The position numbers were made by a program, and so were the translations under genes. Of a stretch of 64,000 nucleotides of DNA, positions 21,935 to 32,700 are shown piece by piece (the first letter of the stretch is position 1; every line of letters begins with the position of its first letter). The stretch is from Ascoidea rubescens DSM 1968. Its lineage: Eukaryota; Ascomycota; Saccharomycetes; Ascoideales; Ascoideaceae. The notes beneath the pieces were generated by a model. The model was not told where the DNA came from. It saw nothing but the letters and a program-made list of their open reading frames with translations, and searched no databases. The DNA is taken from positions 593,759 through 657,758 of the forward strand of contig NW_017962921.1 of the NCBI RefSeq assembly GCF_001661345.1, in the 5' to 3' direction.

Positions 21935-22611
21935 TCTTCCCAACACACTAATATAACAATAAAATACAGAAGCACAGAAATAAAAAGCAAAATAGAGCAC
22001 AATCTGCCAATTCACCAATCTTTTCTCTGTTTTTACTAATGAAAAATTTCCTCCACCAAAAAGTGAAATTTAAAAAAATAAAAAAAATAAAAAAAAAACA
22101 GTCAGCTGATCTTCCATACTGTTGGTCTCTTCCCAAAAAGGCAATATCTGGTTGGGATGTGTAAGGCCCCTCCACGTGCGGTTTCAGCCCAGATGTGCAG
22201 GGCCCTGTCCAAAGCGGATGTGGGCATTGAAAAACTGAAAATTTGTTGTTGATTTGGAATTTTCACCTATTTTTCTCCAACCAAACTGCTTTTCTCTGGC
22301 TGTTATATAGCTACTGCTTGTGGAATTCTGGTGCTGCCCATCGCTAGACTACTGCTTCTGCTTCCTGTGCTGTTTCTGAGTGTGCCGGTGTATTGTGTGC
22401 CTCTGCCGGATCTCGCTGTTTTCTCCTGTTTTTTTCTGGCGCTGTCTTGTTTGGCGCTTTTTAGCTTTGACTGTTTTCTTTTGCGTGGTTCTCCAGATCT
22501 TATATCTTGTATCCCATAGCTTCTCTTGACTGTCTACCCCCTCATCTCTTCAAAGGACAAGTATATTCTCGTTGCACTGCTGCTCCTCTCTGTTCTTCCA
22601 CATTTCCAACC
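21935..22611. other. Divergent promoter region MAK16/PSE1
   Basis: Shared upstream region. TGAAAAATTTC at 22040-22050 matches ten of eleven bases of the ribosomal RNA processing element found upstream of ribosome-biogenesis genes, fitting MAK16. Bases about 22140-22225 are GC-rich with several GGCCC and GTGCG words. The stretch from 22320 to 22610 is pyrimidine-rich ahead of PSE1. Confidence 0.5.
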
Positions 22612-25600
22612 ATGTATTTAGAAACTGAAGTCGCTCTCTCCAATCTCCTACAGGGCCTTCTTTCCACTGATAACGCCATCAGATCACAATCAGAAACTTT
22701 GCTAAATTCAACCTGGCTTTTACCACCAAATCTTGAATACCTCCTCTTATACTTGGCCCAGCAAGCTGCTTCCTCTGACAACATTCAACTCCAGACCTTT
22801 TCCATAGTCTTGTTCAGAAGATTGGCTACAAAATCCCCTATCAATAACTCCAGTGTCTCTGTGCTAATTGAATCAAATTTTAACATCATCTCAAATGACT
22901 CCAAATCAAAAATCTGTAACATCCTTTTACAGTCTTTTGTTAACCCCAATATCTCAAACGATTTGAGACACAAAGTTGCTGATTCAATCTCAGAGGTCTC
23001 CAAAATCATTATAAATAACGAAAGCCAATGGCCTGAGCTAATTTCAATCATCTTTAAAGCTCTACACCAAAACGACAACTCAAGTTTTAAAGATTCTGCT
23101 TTTAGAATCCTCTCTTCAAACCCAGATTTAATCGACAGCTCAAATATCAACGAAATCCTACCTTTATTCAACTCGGCCTTTCAAGACAACGACGATTCAA
23201 TTAAAACCTCCTCTGTCACTGCTTTTGCCTCTTTTTTTAAAATAGTCCCCAAGGAAAAATGGCCTCTAATTACTCCCCTCTTGCCAAACCTACTAAATAT
23301 CTTGCCATCATTTCTATCCGACGACAAAGAAGACTCCTTAAACACCATTCTAGAAAATCTAATTGATCTAGTCCAGTTGGCCCCAAAATTGTTCAAGCCA
23401 ATGTTCAATCAATTAATCGAATTTTCCTCTTTGATTTGTAAAAACAAAAACTTTGACTCCAACACTAGATTAACTGCCTTAGAATTATTGACAACCTTTA
23501 GTGAATCTGCTCCTAAAATGGTCAAATCCTTTCCAAACTACTGTCAAGAGATTATCCTAATCAACTTGTCAATGCTAACTGAAATTTGCCCTGACGACGA
23601 AGAAGCCGCTGAATGGAACAATAATGACGACATTGACGACCCAGACGAAGAAATTGAATACGACGCTGCTAGAAATTCAATTGATCGTGTCTCTCTAAGT
23701 GTTAGAGGCAAATTCTTAGCTCCTATTTTATTCGAGTTCCTACCTCAAATGATCAACTCAGCTCAATGGAGAGAACGACAAGCTGCCTTAATGGCTCTTT
23801 CTGCTGCTGTCGAGGGTTGTGCTGATGTTCTTATAACTGAAATTCCAAAACTTTTAGAAATGATCTTACCTCTAATGAACGACCCTCATCCAAGAGTTCA
23901 ATATGCTTGCTGCAATGCTTTAGGCCAAATGTCAACCGATTTTGCTACAACTATTCAATCAACCAGTGCTAACCAAATCTTACCTTCTTTGATCTCAAAA
24001 TTAACTAATGAATCTTCTCCCAGAGTCCAAGCTCACGCTGCTGCCGCTTTAGTCAACTTTTCTGAAAATGCAACAAAAGAACTTTTAGAACCTTACTTGG
24101 ATGACCTATTAACTAATCTAGTCACTCTCCTACAAAGCCATCATAAATATGTCCAAGAACAGGTCCTAACCACTATATCTGTCATTGCCGATGCTGCTGA
24201 AAAGAAGTTCATCAAATACTACGACGCTTTAACTCCAATTTTGATCAATGTTATTCTTAATAATGACTTTCAAGCAGAAAATCAACTAATCAAAGCTAAA
24301 AGTGTAGAATGCTTATCCCTTATTGCTCTAGCCGTTGGAAAAGAAAAATTTCAAACACATCAACATCAAGTTTTACAAATCTTCGAAACCATCCAAGACC
24401 AAATTCTAAACCACCAAGTTAATGACGATGACCCAGTTTTATCTTATTTGCAACAAAGTTGGAGCAGACTTTGCAGCGTTGTCGGCGTTGAATTCTTACC
24501 TTACTTGAACAAAATTCTACCCCCTTTATTAATCCAAGCTAAACAAGGTCAAAGTCTTAAAGCAATTGAAGATGTTGACGATGATGATATCAATGACGAT
24601 GAAGATTGGGAAATCTTAGATGTTCACGGCAAAAAAATTGCCTTGCACACTTCGGCTCTAGATGACAAAGTGGTCGCAATCGAATTATTAAAAGGTTATG
24701 CTGAAGTCTTGAAAGAACATTTTTCAGCTTTTGCTCGTTCAATTTTAAAAGAAATTTTATTCCCAGCTCTAGATTTTTATTTACATGACGGAGTCAGAGA
24801 AGCTGCCATCGAAGCCATTCCTGCAATGCTCAACTGTATAAAATCCCAGAATGATCCACAAGATTTAATTAATATATGGCAAGAAACAACCGATAAGTTA
24901 TTCCAGTCATTATCTGAAGAACCTGTCAATTATCTCTTGAGTGAGTATTATAGATGTTTCGCCACCTGTGTTTCGAATTTTGGATCAAATTGTTTAAATG
25001 ATAATCAATTCGAGTCTTTTGTTACTGCAGTTGATAAAACTTTGCAAACTGCTTATTCAAGAATAAAGCATAGTAGGTCAAATGATGAAGATGACCCAAA
25101 TGCTGAGGGCTACAACGAAGATGAATATGACGAGGGCTACGATAGTGATAATGAAGATGCTGATGAAGATTTACTAGATGAAATCAACTCTGCTCTTTCT
25201 TCAGTTTTCAAAAATTCTAAAACAAAATTCTTACTGTACTTTGAAAAACTAATTCCAACAGTTTTAACTTTTCTTGATGACTCCAATATTTTCATTAAAA
25301 ACTGTGGTATTTGCATAGTAGCAGATCTAATTGAGTATTGTGGAAAGGATTCCTATAATTTCCATAGTGTATTTGTGAATCAAATTGGCCAAGCATTGGA
25401 TCTTTCTAACCACCCATCTATTCGTCAAGCAGCCTGTTATGTGGTTGGAGTTGCTGCTCAATATGGTGGTCAAAATTATCAGTCCTTTTGCCTTGCTACA
25501 TTACAATTGCTATTTAAAATAATTCAAAGTGAAGGTTCTAAAAGCATTGAGAATATATCAGCAACTGAAAACGCTATTTCAGCTCTTGCTAAAATTTTAA

Positions 25601-25932
25601 ATGAATATGGCTCAACCGTCTCCAACTTTGATTTGATTGTTGAGAATTGGATTCAATCACTCCCTGTTATTGAAGAACAAGATTGTATTCTTACAAGTTA
25701 CTCGTTCTTAGTTAAATTAATTAATAACAATCACCCTAGCATTAAAAAAAATATTGCAGCTGTTTTAGAAAGTATTATTCAGGTTTTAATTAATTCCAAT
25801 ATTACGAAAACAAAAACCGGGAAAACTTTGATTGATGCAACAAAAAATTTATTAGGATATATCTCTCAAGAAGAAGCAATGAGTTTACTTTCCAAGTATC
25901 CACAAGACCTATTAAGTCAATGGTTCAGTTAA
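22612..25932 (+). CDS. PSE1: Karyopherin/importin beta Kap121 (Pse1)
   Basis: Nuclear import receptor of the importin-beta family. In yeast it carries ribosomal proteins and transcription factors through the pore and releases them on Ran-GTP. The open frame starts at TTG (22507), but the ATG at 22612 gives 1106 residues starting MYLETEVALSNLLQG, in line with the 1089-residue yeast protein. It consists of HEAT repeats throughout. Conserved blocks include LFRRLATKSP, RWRERQAALMALSAAVEGCADVL-like sequence (here QWRERQAALMALSAAVEGC), DPHPRVQYACCNALGQ, VQAHAAAALVNFSE, ALDFYLHDGVREAAIEAIP and an acidic insert DDPNAEGYNEDEYDEG. Acidic loops such as EEAAEW and DDDINDDEDWE sit where yeast Kap121 has them. 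Confidence 0.97.
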   Translation: MYLETEVALSNLLQGLLSTDNAIRSQSETLLNSTWLLPPNLEYLLLYLAQQAASSDNIQLQTFSIVLFRRLATKSPINNSSVSVLIESNFNIISNDSKSKICNILLQSFVNPNISNDLRHKVADSISEVSKIIINNESQWPELISIIFKALHQNDNSSFKDSAFRILSSNPDLIDSSNINEILPLFNSAFQDNDDSIKTSSVTAFASFFKIVPKEKWPLITPLLPNLLNILPSFLSDDKEDSLNTILENLIDLVQLAPKLFKPMFNQLIEFSSLICKNKNFDSNTRLTALELLTTFSESAPKMVKSFPNYCQEIILINLSMLTEICPDDEEAAEWNNNDDIDDPDEEIEYDAARNSIDRVSLSVRGKFLAPILFEFLPQMINSAQWRERQAALMALSAAVEGCADVLITEIPKLLEMILPLMNDPHPRVQYACCNALGQMSTDFATTIQSTSANQILPSLISKLTNESSPRVQAHAAAALVNFSENATKELLEPYLDDLLTNLVTLLQSHHKYVQEQVLTTISVIADAAEKKFIKYYDALTPILINVILNNDFQAENQLIKAKSVECLSLIALAVGKEKFQTHQHQVLQIFETIQDQILNHQVNDDDPVLSYLQQSWSRLCSVVGVEFLPYLNKILPPLLIQAKQGQSLKAIEDVDDDDINDDEDWEILDVHGKKIALHTSALDDKVVAIELLKGYAEVLKEHFSAFARSILKEILFPALDFYLHDGVREAAIEAIPAMLNCIKSQNDPQDLINIWQETTDKLFQSLSEEPVNYLLSEYYRCFATCVSNFGSNCLNDNQFESFVTAVDKTLQTAYSRIKHSRSNDEDDPNAEGYNEDEYDEGYDSDNEDADEDLLDEINSALSSVFKNSKTKFLLYFEKLIPTVLTFLDDSNIFIKNCGICIVADLIEYCGKDSYNFHSVFVNQIGQALDLSNHPSIRQAACYVVGVAAQYGGQNYQSFCLATLQLLFKIIQSEGSKSIENISATENAISALAKILNEYGSTVSNFDLIVENWIQSLPVIEEQDCILTSYSFLVKLINNNHPSIKKNIAAVLESIIQVLINSNITKTKTGKTLIDATKNLLGYISQEEAMSLLSKYPQDLLSQWFS

Positions 25933-26379
25933 ACAATAAATTTTTCATTTGTTTAAGTTTCATTTTTAAAGTTTTTTTTTATTTTTTGTTTTAACTTATT
26001 CAATTTATTGATTATCAGTTACCTCATTGTCATCTCATTAATTATTTTCAATACTTTTACTTATCTATATTTTAATCTTAATACAAATTTTTATATTGTT
26101 TTTTCAATTATTTTTTTTTCATCACTACTCTACTTATGATTTAATTGTACTATTTTCTGCTCTATTCAATGATTTTTTTTTTTAATTTATGAAAAATAAC
26201 TCTATTAAACAACTAAATTTTTTACTAATTAAAAAGGTACTGTAAAAAAAAAAATATGAAAGAAAATTGAATAATCCAAATATAAAAGTGAAGCAGAAGA
26301 ATAACAAAATAAAATTCGCAACAGATAAGCAAGTATAAAATTAAAATTGAAAGTGTTGTAAAAACTGATCAAACCAAAT
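25933..26379. other. Convergent 3' region PSE1/adhesin
   Basis: Strongly AT-rich, T-rich on the PSE1 side and A-rich on the adhesin side. I see only probable 3' untranslated sequence and poly-A or poly-T runs. Confidence 0.6.
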
Positions 26380-28614
26380 TCAAACTAATAACAAGGCAAA
26401 ACCCATCAAAAGAGAAAAATAACCAACAGAAGTATATGTTCCAAGATTGGCTTCTATTAAAGTAGGTACAAGAGAAGTCAAGACAATCTCAGTAGAATTA
26501 AAACTGCTGGATGATACAATTATCTCTGTGGTTAATGATAAAGTAGAGCATTCGAGGCTACTGCAAGGAATTTTAGTTTCACAATCACCAGTTTCACAGG
26601 AAGCTAAAGGCTTTGAAATGGTAAAAGAGCTTTCTTCGTATTGTGCTAATTCAGATTCACCTAAAGTTAAAGGGCAATATATGGTGTAATAAGAAACAAC
26701 AGTGCCATCAGTTACTATCAAAGTGGTTAAGTCAGTTTCAACAGCCAATGTCTCGCAAGTTTTAGTTCCACAAGATTCAATGGTAATTGTTGTTGTTTCA
26801 ATGTCCCCAGCAGTGGTAACCGTAGATATTGAATACTCTGAATCTGGTTGAGTTGAAGTGTTGGGCTTGCTTTCTGAACTGATTGTTGCATCTGTAGAAA
26901 ACGATGAAGAAATAAACGATGATGAGAGTACATTTGATGGCAAAATTGAATTCACATTGCAATAATATGCATGACTTGAACCATCAGATGTAATTACTGA
27001 ATAAGATACAGTAGTGGTGACCATTTTTCCTTCACCTTTGTTATCAGTTGAAGCATATGTTGTTGTTAATGGAGTGCATGATGGCAGATCTGAAAAAGTG
27101 GATGTCTCATCCAAACAATATCTAGTATAAACAATATTATTGCTCGTAAATAAAGAGTACGATGCAGTACCAAAAGATGTAGTCTCTTTACTATCATTAT
27201 CAGTTAAGACATATGTTGTTGTAAAGGAAGTGCATGATGATGGAGTTTGATATGAAAAGGTGGTAGAAGCCAGAATATCTGGTGTTAAACTCTTTGTTGT
27301 TTCTGAAGAAGTAGTTTCCGTATATAAACAATATTCAGTATACACAATATCATCATTTGTGATTAACAAATAAGAAACTGTTTCACTAACAGTTGTTTCT
27401 TTATCCCTATTATCTTTTGTGACATAAGTTGTGGTTAATGGAGTACATGATAACTGTGGGGATAACATAGATGAACTTGATGAACTTGATGAAAAAGATA
27501 AAGTTGAATAAAGTAATGATGTTGAGTAGATTGAAGAAGTTTTTGGTTGAGTCAAACAATATTCAGTGTGGACAATGCCATTATCATCTGTAATCAACGA
27601 ATAAGAAACTATCTCAGTAACCACAATTTCATTTCCATCATCATCAGTTGTTTGATAAATTTGGGTTTCTTGAGTACATGAAGGTGGTTCAGATGTAATT
27701 GCTGGTTCAAATATGATTTCTGGTTCAAATGAACAGTATTCAGTGTAAACAATATTAGCTGAGGTAACTAATAAATAAGAAAGATGGTCAGTAAAAGTGG
27801 TTTCGTTATCAGAATCATCAATTTTAGTATATGTTGTAGTTATTGGGGTACATAGAGGCAATAAAGGGTATGTGGAAGATATAGTTGACAAAACAGAAGA
27901 TTTTGAAAAAGGTAGTTCATCTGAACAATATTCAGTTTGAAGAGCCTCATCAGAGATGATTAATGAAAATGATGCGGAAGTAGTAAATATAGTTTCTTCA
28001 CCATCACTGTTAGTGGAAACAGTTGTAATAATAATTGGTGTACATGTTTGAGACGAAGAGATAACTTGGCTCGATGTGAGTGAAGAGTTAGTATCGCTCA
28101 GAGAGCTTTTTGTATTTGATAAAGTTGGGGAACTAGACAAAGTTGGGGAAGTAGATAAGGTAGATGAAACCGATGGAATTGATGGGGTTGATAGACTTAA
28201 AATACTTGATGGTATTGATAAGATTGAGGAGGTTATAAGGGATGAAGATATATCAGTATATGGGGTAGAATTTGGTGTTGTTGAGCTTATCACTAAACTT
28301 GTTGGTTTGGATGACAGCAAAAAATTTGAAATTTCAGAACTTGAGATAGAAATAGAAAGCTGAGATTCAGCAGAACAAGAGTGTTGAGAACATGACAAAA
28401 TTGTAGAAGTAGAAAACGAATGGTCAGTAAGAGTGATTGGCGTGTTTGAAAAAGTTAAAGCATCAGATTTAATAGAACAACCATCATGGCATGAAATAAG
28501 AGTCGAAGTGGTGAAGGAATGATCGATAATTGTGATAACTGGCGAAGATTTGGAGAATTTTAGGAGCATGTTAATAGCAACAAGTAACAAAGACTTCCTA
28601 TAATTAAATAACAT
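26380..28614 (-). CDS. Repetitive GPI cell-wall adhesin-like mannoprotein
   Basis: 744-residue surface protein, probably linked to the wall through a GPI remnant; a role in adhesion or flocculation is inferred. The ATG ends at 28614 and a hydrophobic leader follows. Two short N-terminal units share DHSF-T/S-TSTxxSC. A Ser/Thr/Pro stretch covers about 90-185. Six tandem units of about 45 residues span about 190-555, each opening with CTP-x-TTTY or a variant and closing with YTEYC, so each unit carries two cysteines. Two more Cys-rich blocks (ESCGTKTCETLAVET and SLECSTLSLTTEI) precede a hydrophobic C-terminus (YFSLLMGFALLLV). The units have diverged at DNA level, so the array is not recent. It resembles yeast flocculin and mannoprotein repeat regions but I cannot name an ortholog. 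Confidence 0.78.
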   Translation of the reverse strand: MLFNYRKSLLLVAINMLLKFSKSSPVITIIDHSFTTSTLISCHDGCSIKSDALTFSNTPITLTDHSFSTSTILSCSQHSCSAESQLSISISSSEISNFLLSSKPTSLVISSTTPNSTPYTDISSSLITSSILSIPSSILSLSTPSIPSVSSTLSTSPTLSSSPTLSNTKSSLSDTNSSLTSSQVISSSQTCTPIIITTVSTNSDGEETIFTTSASFSLIISDEALQTEYCSDELPFSKSSVLSTISSTYPLLPLCTPITTTYTKIDDSDNETTFTDHLSYLLVTSANIVYTEYCSFEPEIIFEPAITSEPPSCTQETQIYQTTDDDGNEIVVTEIVSYSLITDDNGIVHTEYCLTQPKTSSIYSTSLLYSTLSFSSSSSSSSMLSPQLSCTPLTTTYVTKDNRDKETTVSETVSYLLITNDDIVYTEYCLYTETTSSETTKSLTPDILASTTFSYQTPSSCTSFTTTYVLTDNDSKETTSFGTASYSLFTSNNIVYTRYCLDETSTFSDLPSCTPLTTTYASTDNKGEGKMVTTTVSYSVITSDGSSHAYYCNVNSILPSNVLSSSFISSSFSTDATISSESKPNTSTQPDSEYSISTVTTAGDIETTTITIESCGTKTCETLAVETDLTTLIVTDGTVVSYYTIYCPLTLGESELAQYEESSFTISKPLASCETGDCETKIPCSSLECSTLSLTTEIIVSSSSFNSTEIVLTSLVPTLIEANLGTYTSVGYFSLLMGFALLLV
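26950..28045 (-). repeat. Six diverged coding repeats of about 45 codons
   Basis: Units begin at CTPIIITT, CTPITTTY, CTQETQIY, CTPLTTTY, CTSFTTTY and CTPLTTTY. They share the core xETT-x(4)-SYxLIT-x(3-5)-YTEYC. Spacers between units are variable Ser/Thr-rich segments. Confidence 0.8.
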
Positions 28615-29727
28615 TTTCAGCTAAGATATAGAAAAAGTATAATAGCCTGTCTTTTCTAAAATAAAACTCTTGATGATATTAAAACATTTTTTAAAGAAAA
28701 TTTAGAGGTTTTTTGACCTTTTAAATACCAAAACATTGTGTTATAGCAAATGATTATTTTGGGAATTTTAATGTCTCAATTTATTTTGATTCTCTTAACT
28801 TGATCTCAGTTAATTACCATTATTGCCAATATATTTCCAGTTGAAGGCTTTTATGAAAATCAAGAGTATACCTCAAGTTACAATTAAGTAACACACATTC
28901 ATTTTCTGCAGATAAAAAGATTCTTTACATGAGAACAACCATTGAACCATCCAAATTAGGAAAGAAAATCGAAAACCCAAATAATCTGATGTAAGTGGTT
29001 TCTTTTCTCTTGGTTTTAGAAGTATATTGTTCCGGTGCATTTCTTTTTTTCATCTGGATACCAAAAGTTTCACGCAGCACCAGGTTTCAAACTATTTCGT
29101 TCAAGACGTTGAGGAAGACTAGTCGAAAGGTTGACAGGTCGTGCTGGTCATCACACATCGATCCAATCGTGCAATGAACTAAAAACATCAGCAAGCAGCA
29201 CCAAAACAGACAAAGGCAAAGAAACAGCACTAGAGTTCTATGTTACCATCATCTCTTTGATTGGGATGCACTGGTTTTCTTGAAACAGCTGTGTTTCCTC
29301 TTTCTTGTGTTCTTTCTTGTGTTCTTTTCTGTTCTCATTTACGATATTCTGTTTTTTTGAATCCAGTGAAGTGGTTCTGTTTTCATACGTCAGTCAGCGC
29401 ATACAGCTGCACACGCACGTGTAACCCATACGTGTAACCCACACCTGTGGTTTTCTGAGTACAGAAGGAAAGAAGCAGAAACAGCAGAAACAGCAAAAAC
29501 ATCTTCTTCACAGTGTGACACAAAAATATGTTACTATATTCGTGGTCTGCAATGATGGTGCTGCTACTTTTTCCTGGGCTGAAGACAGCTCTTATGTTAT
29601 ACTCGACACTGCTGGTTTGTTTTGCTCCAAGCTAACTCAAAAGCTATAAAGATTTATTTTATCGACTGGACAAATTTAAAGCTTTTTTTAATAATTCGTC
29701 GAGGCCTTAGTTGATACCATTATTAAT
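28615..29727. other. Divergent promoter region adhesin/FKS1
   Basis: No gene supported. At about 29415-29442 the word ACGTGTAACCCA occurs twice in direct tandem, the first overlapping a CACGTG E-box, and CACACCTGTGG follows. Cbf1-type bHLH factors bind CACGTG; a role here is inferred. AG- and AGCA-rich tandem words (AGAAACAGC) occur at about 29470-29500. Confidence 0.45.
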
Positions 29728-32700
29728 ATGTCTTTCGGGGACTCGAGCAACGTAATTGGGAACCAGGTACCTGAAAACGATGCTATTAACGACTTGTCTG
29801 ATCTGGATGATGATTACCAAGGTGACCAGCGATTTGACACTACTGAATTAAATAATGATAACTCCAACATTAATGTTAACAACAATTTCAATAACAATAA
29901 CAATAATAATAACAATGTCGTGAATTATGTTCCAACAACGCAGCAGGTCCTTCAGATGCCTCCAATGCCTCCAATGCCTCCAATGCCTCCAATGCCTCAA
30001 ATTCCTCAAATGCCTCAAATGATTCCAACATCTCAACAAAAATTTCCTTCCATTAGTGAATCTGAAATTAAAAAAACTTTTGTGACTGAAGAACATCCAA
30101 ATCACAGATATCCAAGTACAACTTATCCAGTTCAACAAAAGGAATTGCCAACTCATAAGAATAACTATGATCCAAATCAAATCAATCAAACAGTAATTGA
30201 TTATGATGATCCCTTTCCAACTCTAAACGACGAAAACTTGCTACCAGTGCCTTTAACTAAAGTTGAATCAATTTTCAATGATATAACAAAAAAGCTAGGT
30301 TTTCAAACCGGCAACTGTAAAAACATGCTAAACCATTTTTTGATGCTATGGGACTCCAGATCAAGTAGAATTGATTCAAAAACTGCTTTAATCTCTATTC
30401 ATGCTGATTTTATTGGTGGAACCAATGCCAATTTTAGAAAATGGTATTTTGCTTCAATGCTAGAATTTGACGGTCTTGAAGATTTAATCTTACCTGACTA
30501 CGATAACCCCAAAGAACCCCCTACTGCTCCAGTTGAGCCTTCTGCTGACCTAAAATTTAACATCTCCGATATTAACATAAACTCAATAGATTTAATTGAA
30601 TCTGAGATAAAATTCCAAAAATTAAAAGAATTAGAATACAGATGGAGATTAAGAATGAATTTATACAGTTATGAAGACTATATCACTCAAATCGCTGTTT
30701 ATTTATTGGTTTGGGGTGAGGCCAACCAAATTAGATTTATGCCGGAATGTCTTTGTTTTCTTTACAAATTATCCTATGATTATTACATTTCAAATCTTTG
30801 CAAGGAAAGTGAGCCTCTAAAAGAATACTATTTTTTAAGCCAAATCATAACTCCAATTTATAAATTTCTTAGAGACCAGGTTTATAAAATAAATCCCGAA
30901 AATGGAAAATTTATTAGAAGAGAAAAGGACCACAATAAAATTATTGGATATGATGATGTAAATCAATTGTTTTGGTATAAAGGTGGCTTAGAAAGAATTA
31001 AAATCGTTGGCGATGAAAAAACAAAACTCATGAGTCTAAGTAAAGAAACAAGGTTTTTAAATTTACATCAAGTTAAATGGAATAAAGTCTTTTATAAAAC
31101 ATATTGGGAAACAAGAACTTGGGCTCATGTTTTGACCAATTTTAATAGGATTTGGATCATCCATTTCTGCATGTTTTGGTTCTATACATCTTTCAATTCA
31201 CCAACTCTATATACGAAAAATTATGACCAAACAGCAAATAATCAACCAACAGCTCAAGCCACATTATCAGTTGTTTCTCTTGGTGGAACTATTGCCTGTA
31301 TCTTAGAATTGATTGCAACAATAGCTGAATTGTTCTTTGTTCCTAGACAATGGCCTGGTGCTCAAAGTGTATTTAATAGAATATTGTTTATCACATTCAT
31401 GCTGATTGTCAATATCACTCCATCAATCTATGTTTTAGGAATGATTCCAGTAGATGTTTATTCAAAGGTTGCCTTTGTGATTTCAATTATTCAGTTTATT
31501 ATAGCAATCATAACCTATTTTGTGTTTTCAATTAGACCACTAGGTGGGTTATTTTCCTCTTATTTATTTGATAAAAAGAAACCTCTTCAGTATTATGCTT
31601 CACGAGAATTTACTGCTGCTTTTCCAAAATTAACTGGAAGAGGTAGATGGTTTTCATACCTTTTATGGATTTCCGTTTTTGGTGCTAAATTTACTGAATC
31701 ATATTTTTTTTTAACTTTATCACTTCGTGATCCAATAAGAAATTTATCTATTATGGAAATGACGAGGTGTGTTGGTGATATATGGTTGGGTTCATTTTTA
31801 TGCCGTCAACAGGCAAGAATAGTGTTGTTTCTTATGTATCTTGCTGATTTGGTATTATTCTTTTTGGATACATACCTCTGGTATATCATTTGCAATTGTT
31901 TTTTTTCTGTTGGTTTATCCTTCAACCTTGGTATTTCTATTTTAAGTCCTTGGAAAAATATTTACGTTCGTTTGCCAAAAAGAATTTACACAAAAATACT
32001 TGCAACCAAAGATATGGAAGTGAAATACAAACCAAAAGTTTTAGTTTCTCAGGTCTGGAATGCAATTATTATTTCAATGTACAGAGAGCATTTGCTTCCA
32101 CTTGAGAATGTGGAAAGACTATTATATCATCAACAACCCTCAGAAAACCTAAATAAAAGAACATTGAAGACTCCAACATTTTTTGTTTCCGAAGATGACA
32201 AAAAGGTTAACACAGATGAGTTTTTTCCTGCAAGATCAGAAGCTTCTAGACGCTTATCTTATTTTGCTCAATCATTATCAACCACCTTACCAGAAACACT
32301 ATCAATTGCCGCCATGCCCACATTCACTGTTTTGATTCCTCACTATGGAGAAAAAATTCTTCTTTCATTAAAAGAAATCATCCGAGAAGATAAGAATTCC
32401 AAAATATCATTGTTAGAGTATTTGAAAAGATTACATCCAGTTGAATGGGAATGTTTTGTTAAAGACACAAAGGTTTTATGTGATATGGGCGAAAAGACAG
32501 AACCAACTTATACTCCAGTTAGTGCTTTAAGCGAAAAAGATCTTATTAAGAGAAAAATCAATGATGTCCCATTTTATTGTATAGGATTCAAAGATGCTAA
32601 TCCTGAATTCACTCTAAGGACAAGAATCTGGGCCTCGCTTCGATCACAAACATTATACCGAACCATTTCTGGTTTTATGAATTATCAAAAGGCTTTAAAA

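Noticed and set aside
21935-22018. N-terminal extension of MAK16 with a hydrophobic segment
   Set aside because: It starts at GTG, is not conserved, and the internal ATG matches the Mak16 family start exactly.
28982-29025. GTAAGT...TTTTAG mini-intron-like sequence
   Set aside because: About 38 bases is too short for a yeast spliceosomal intron and no coding sequence flanks it.
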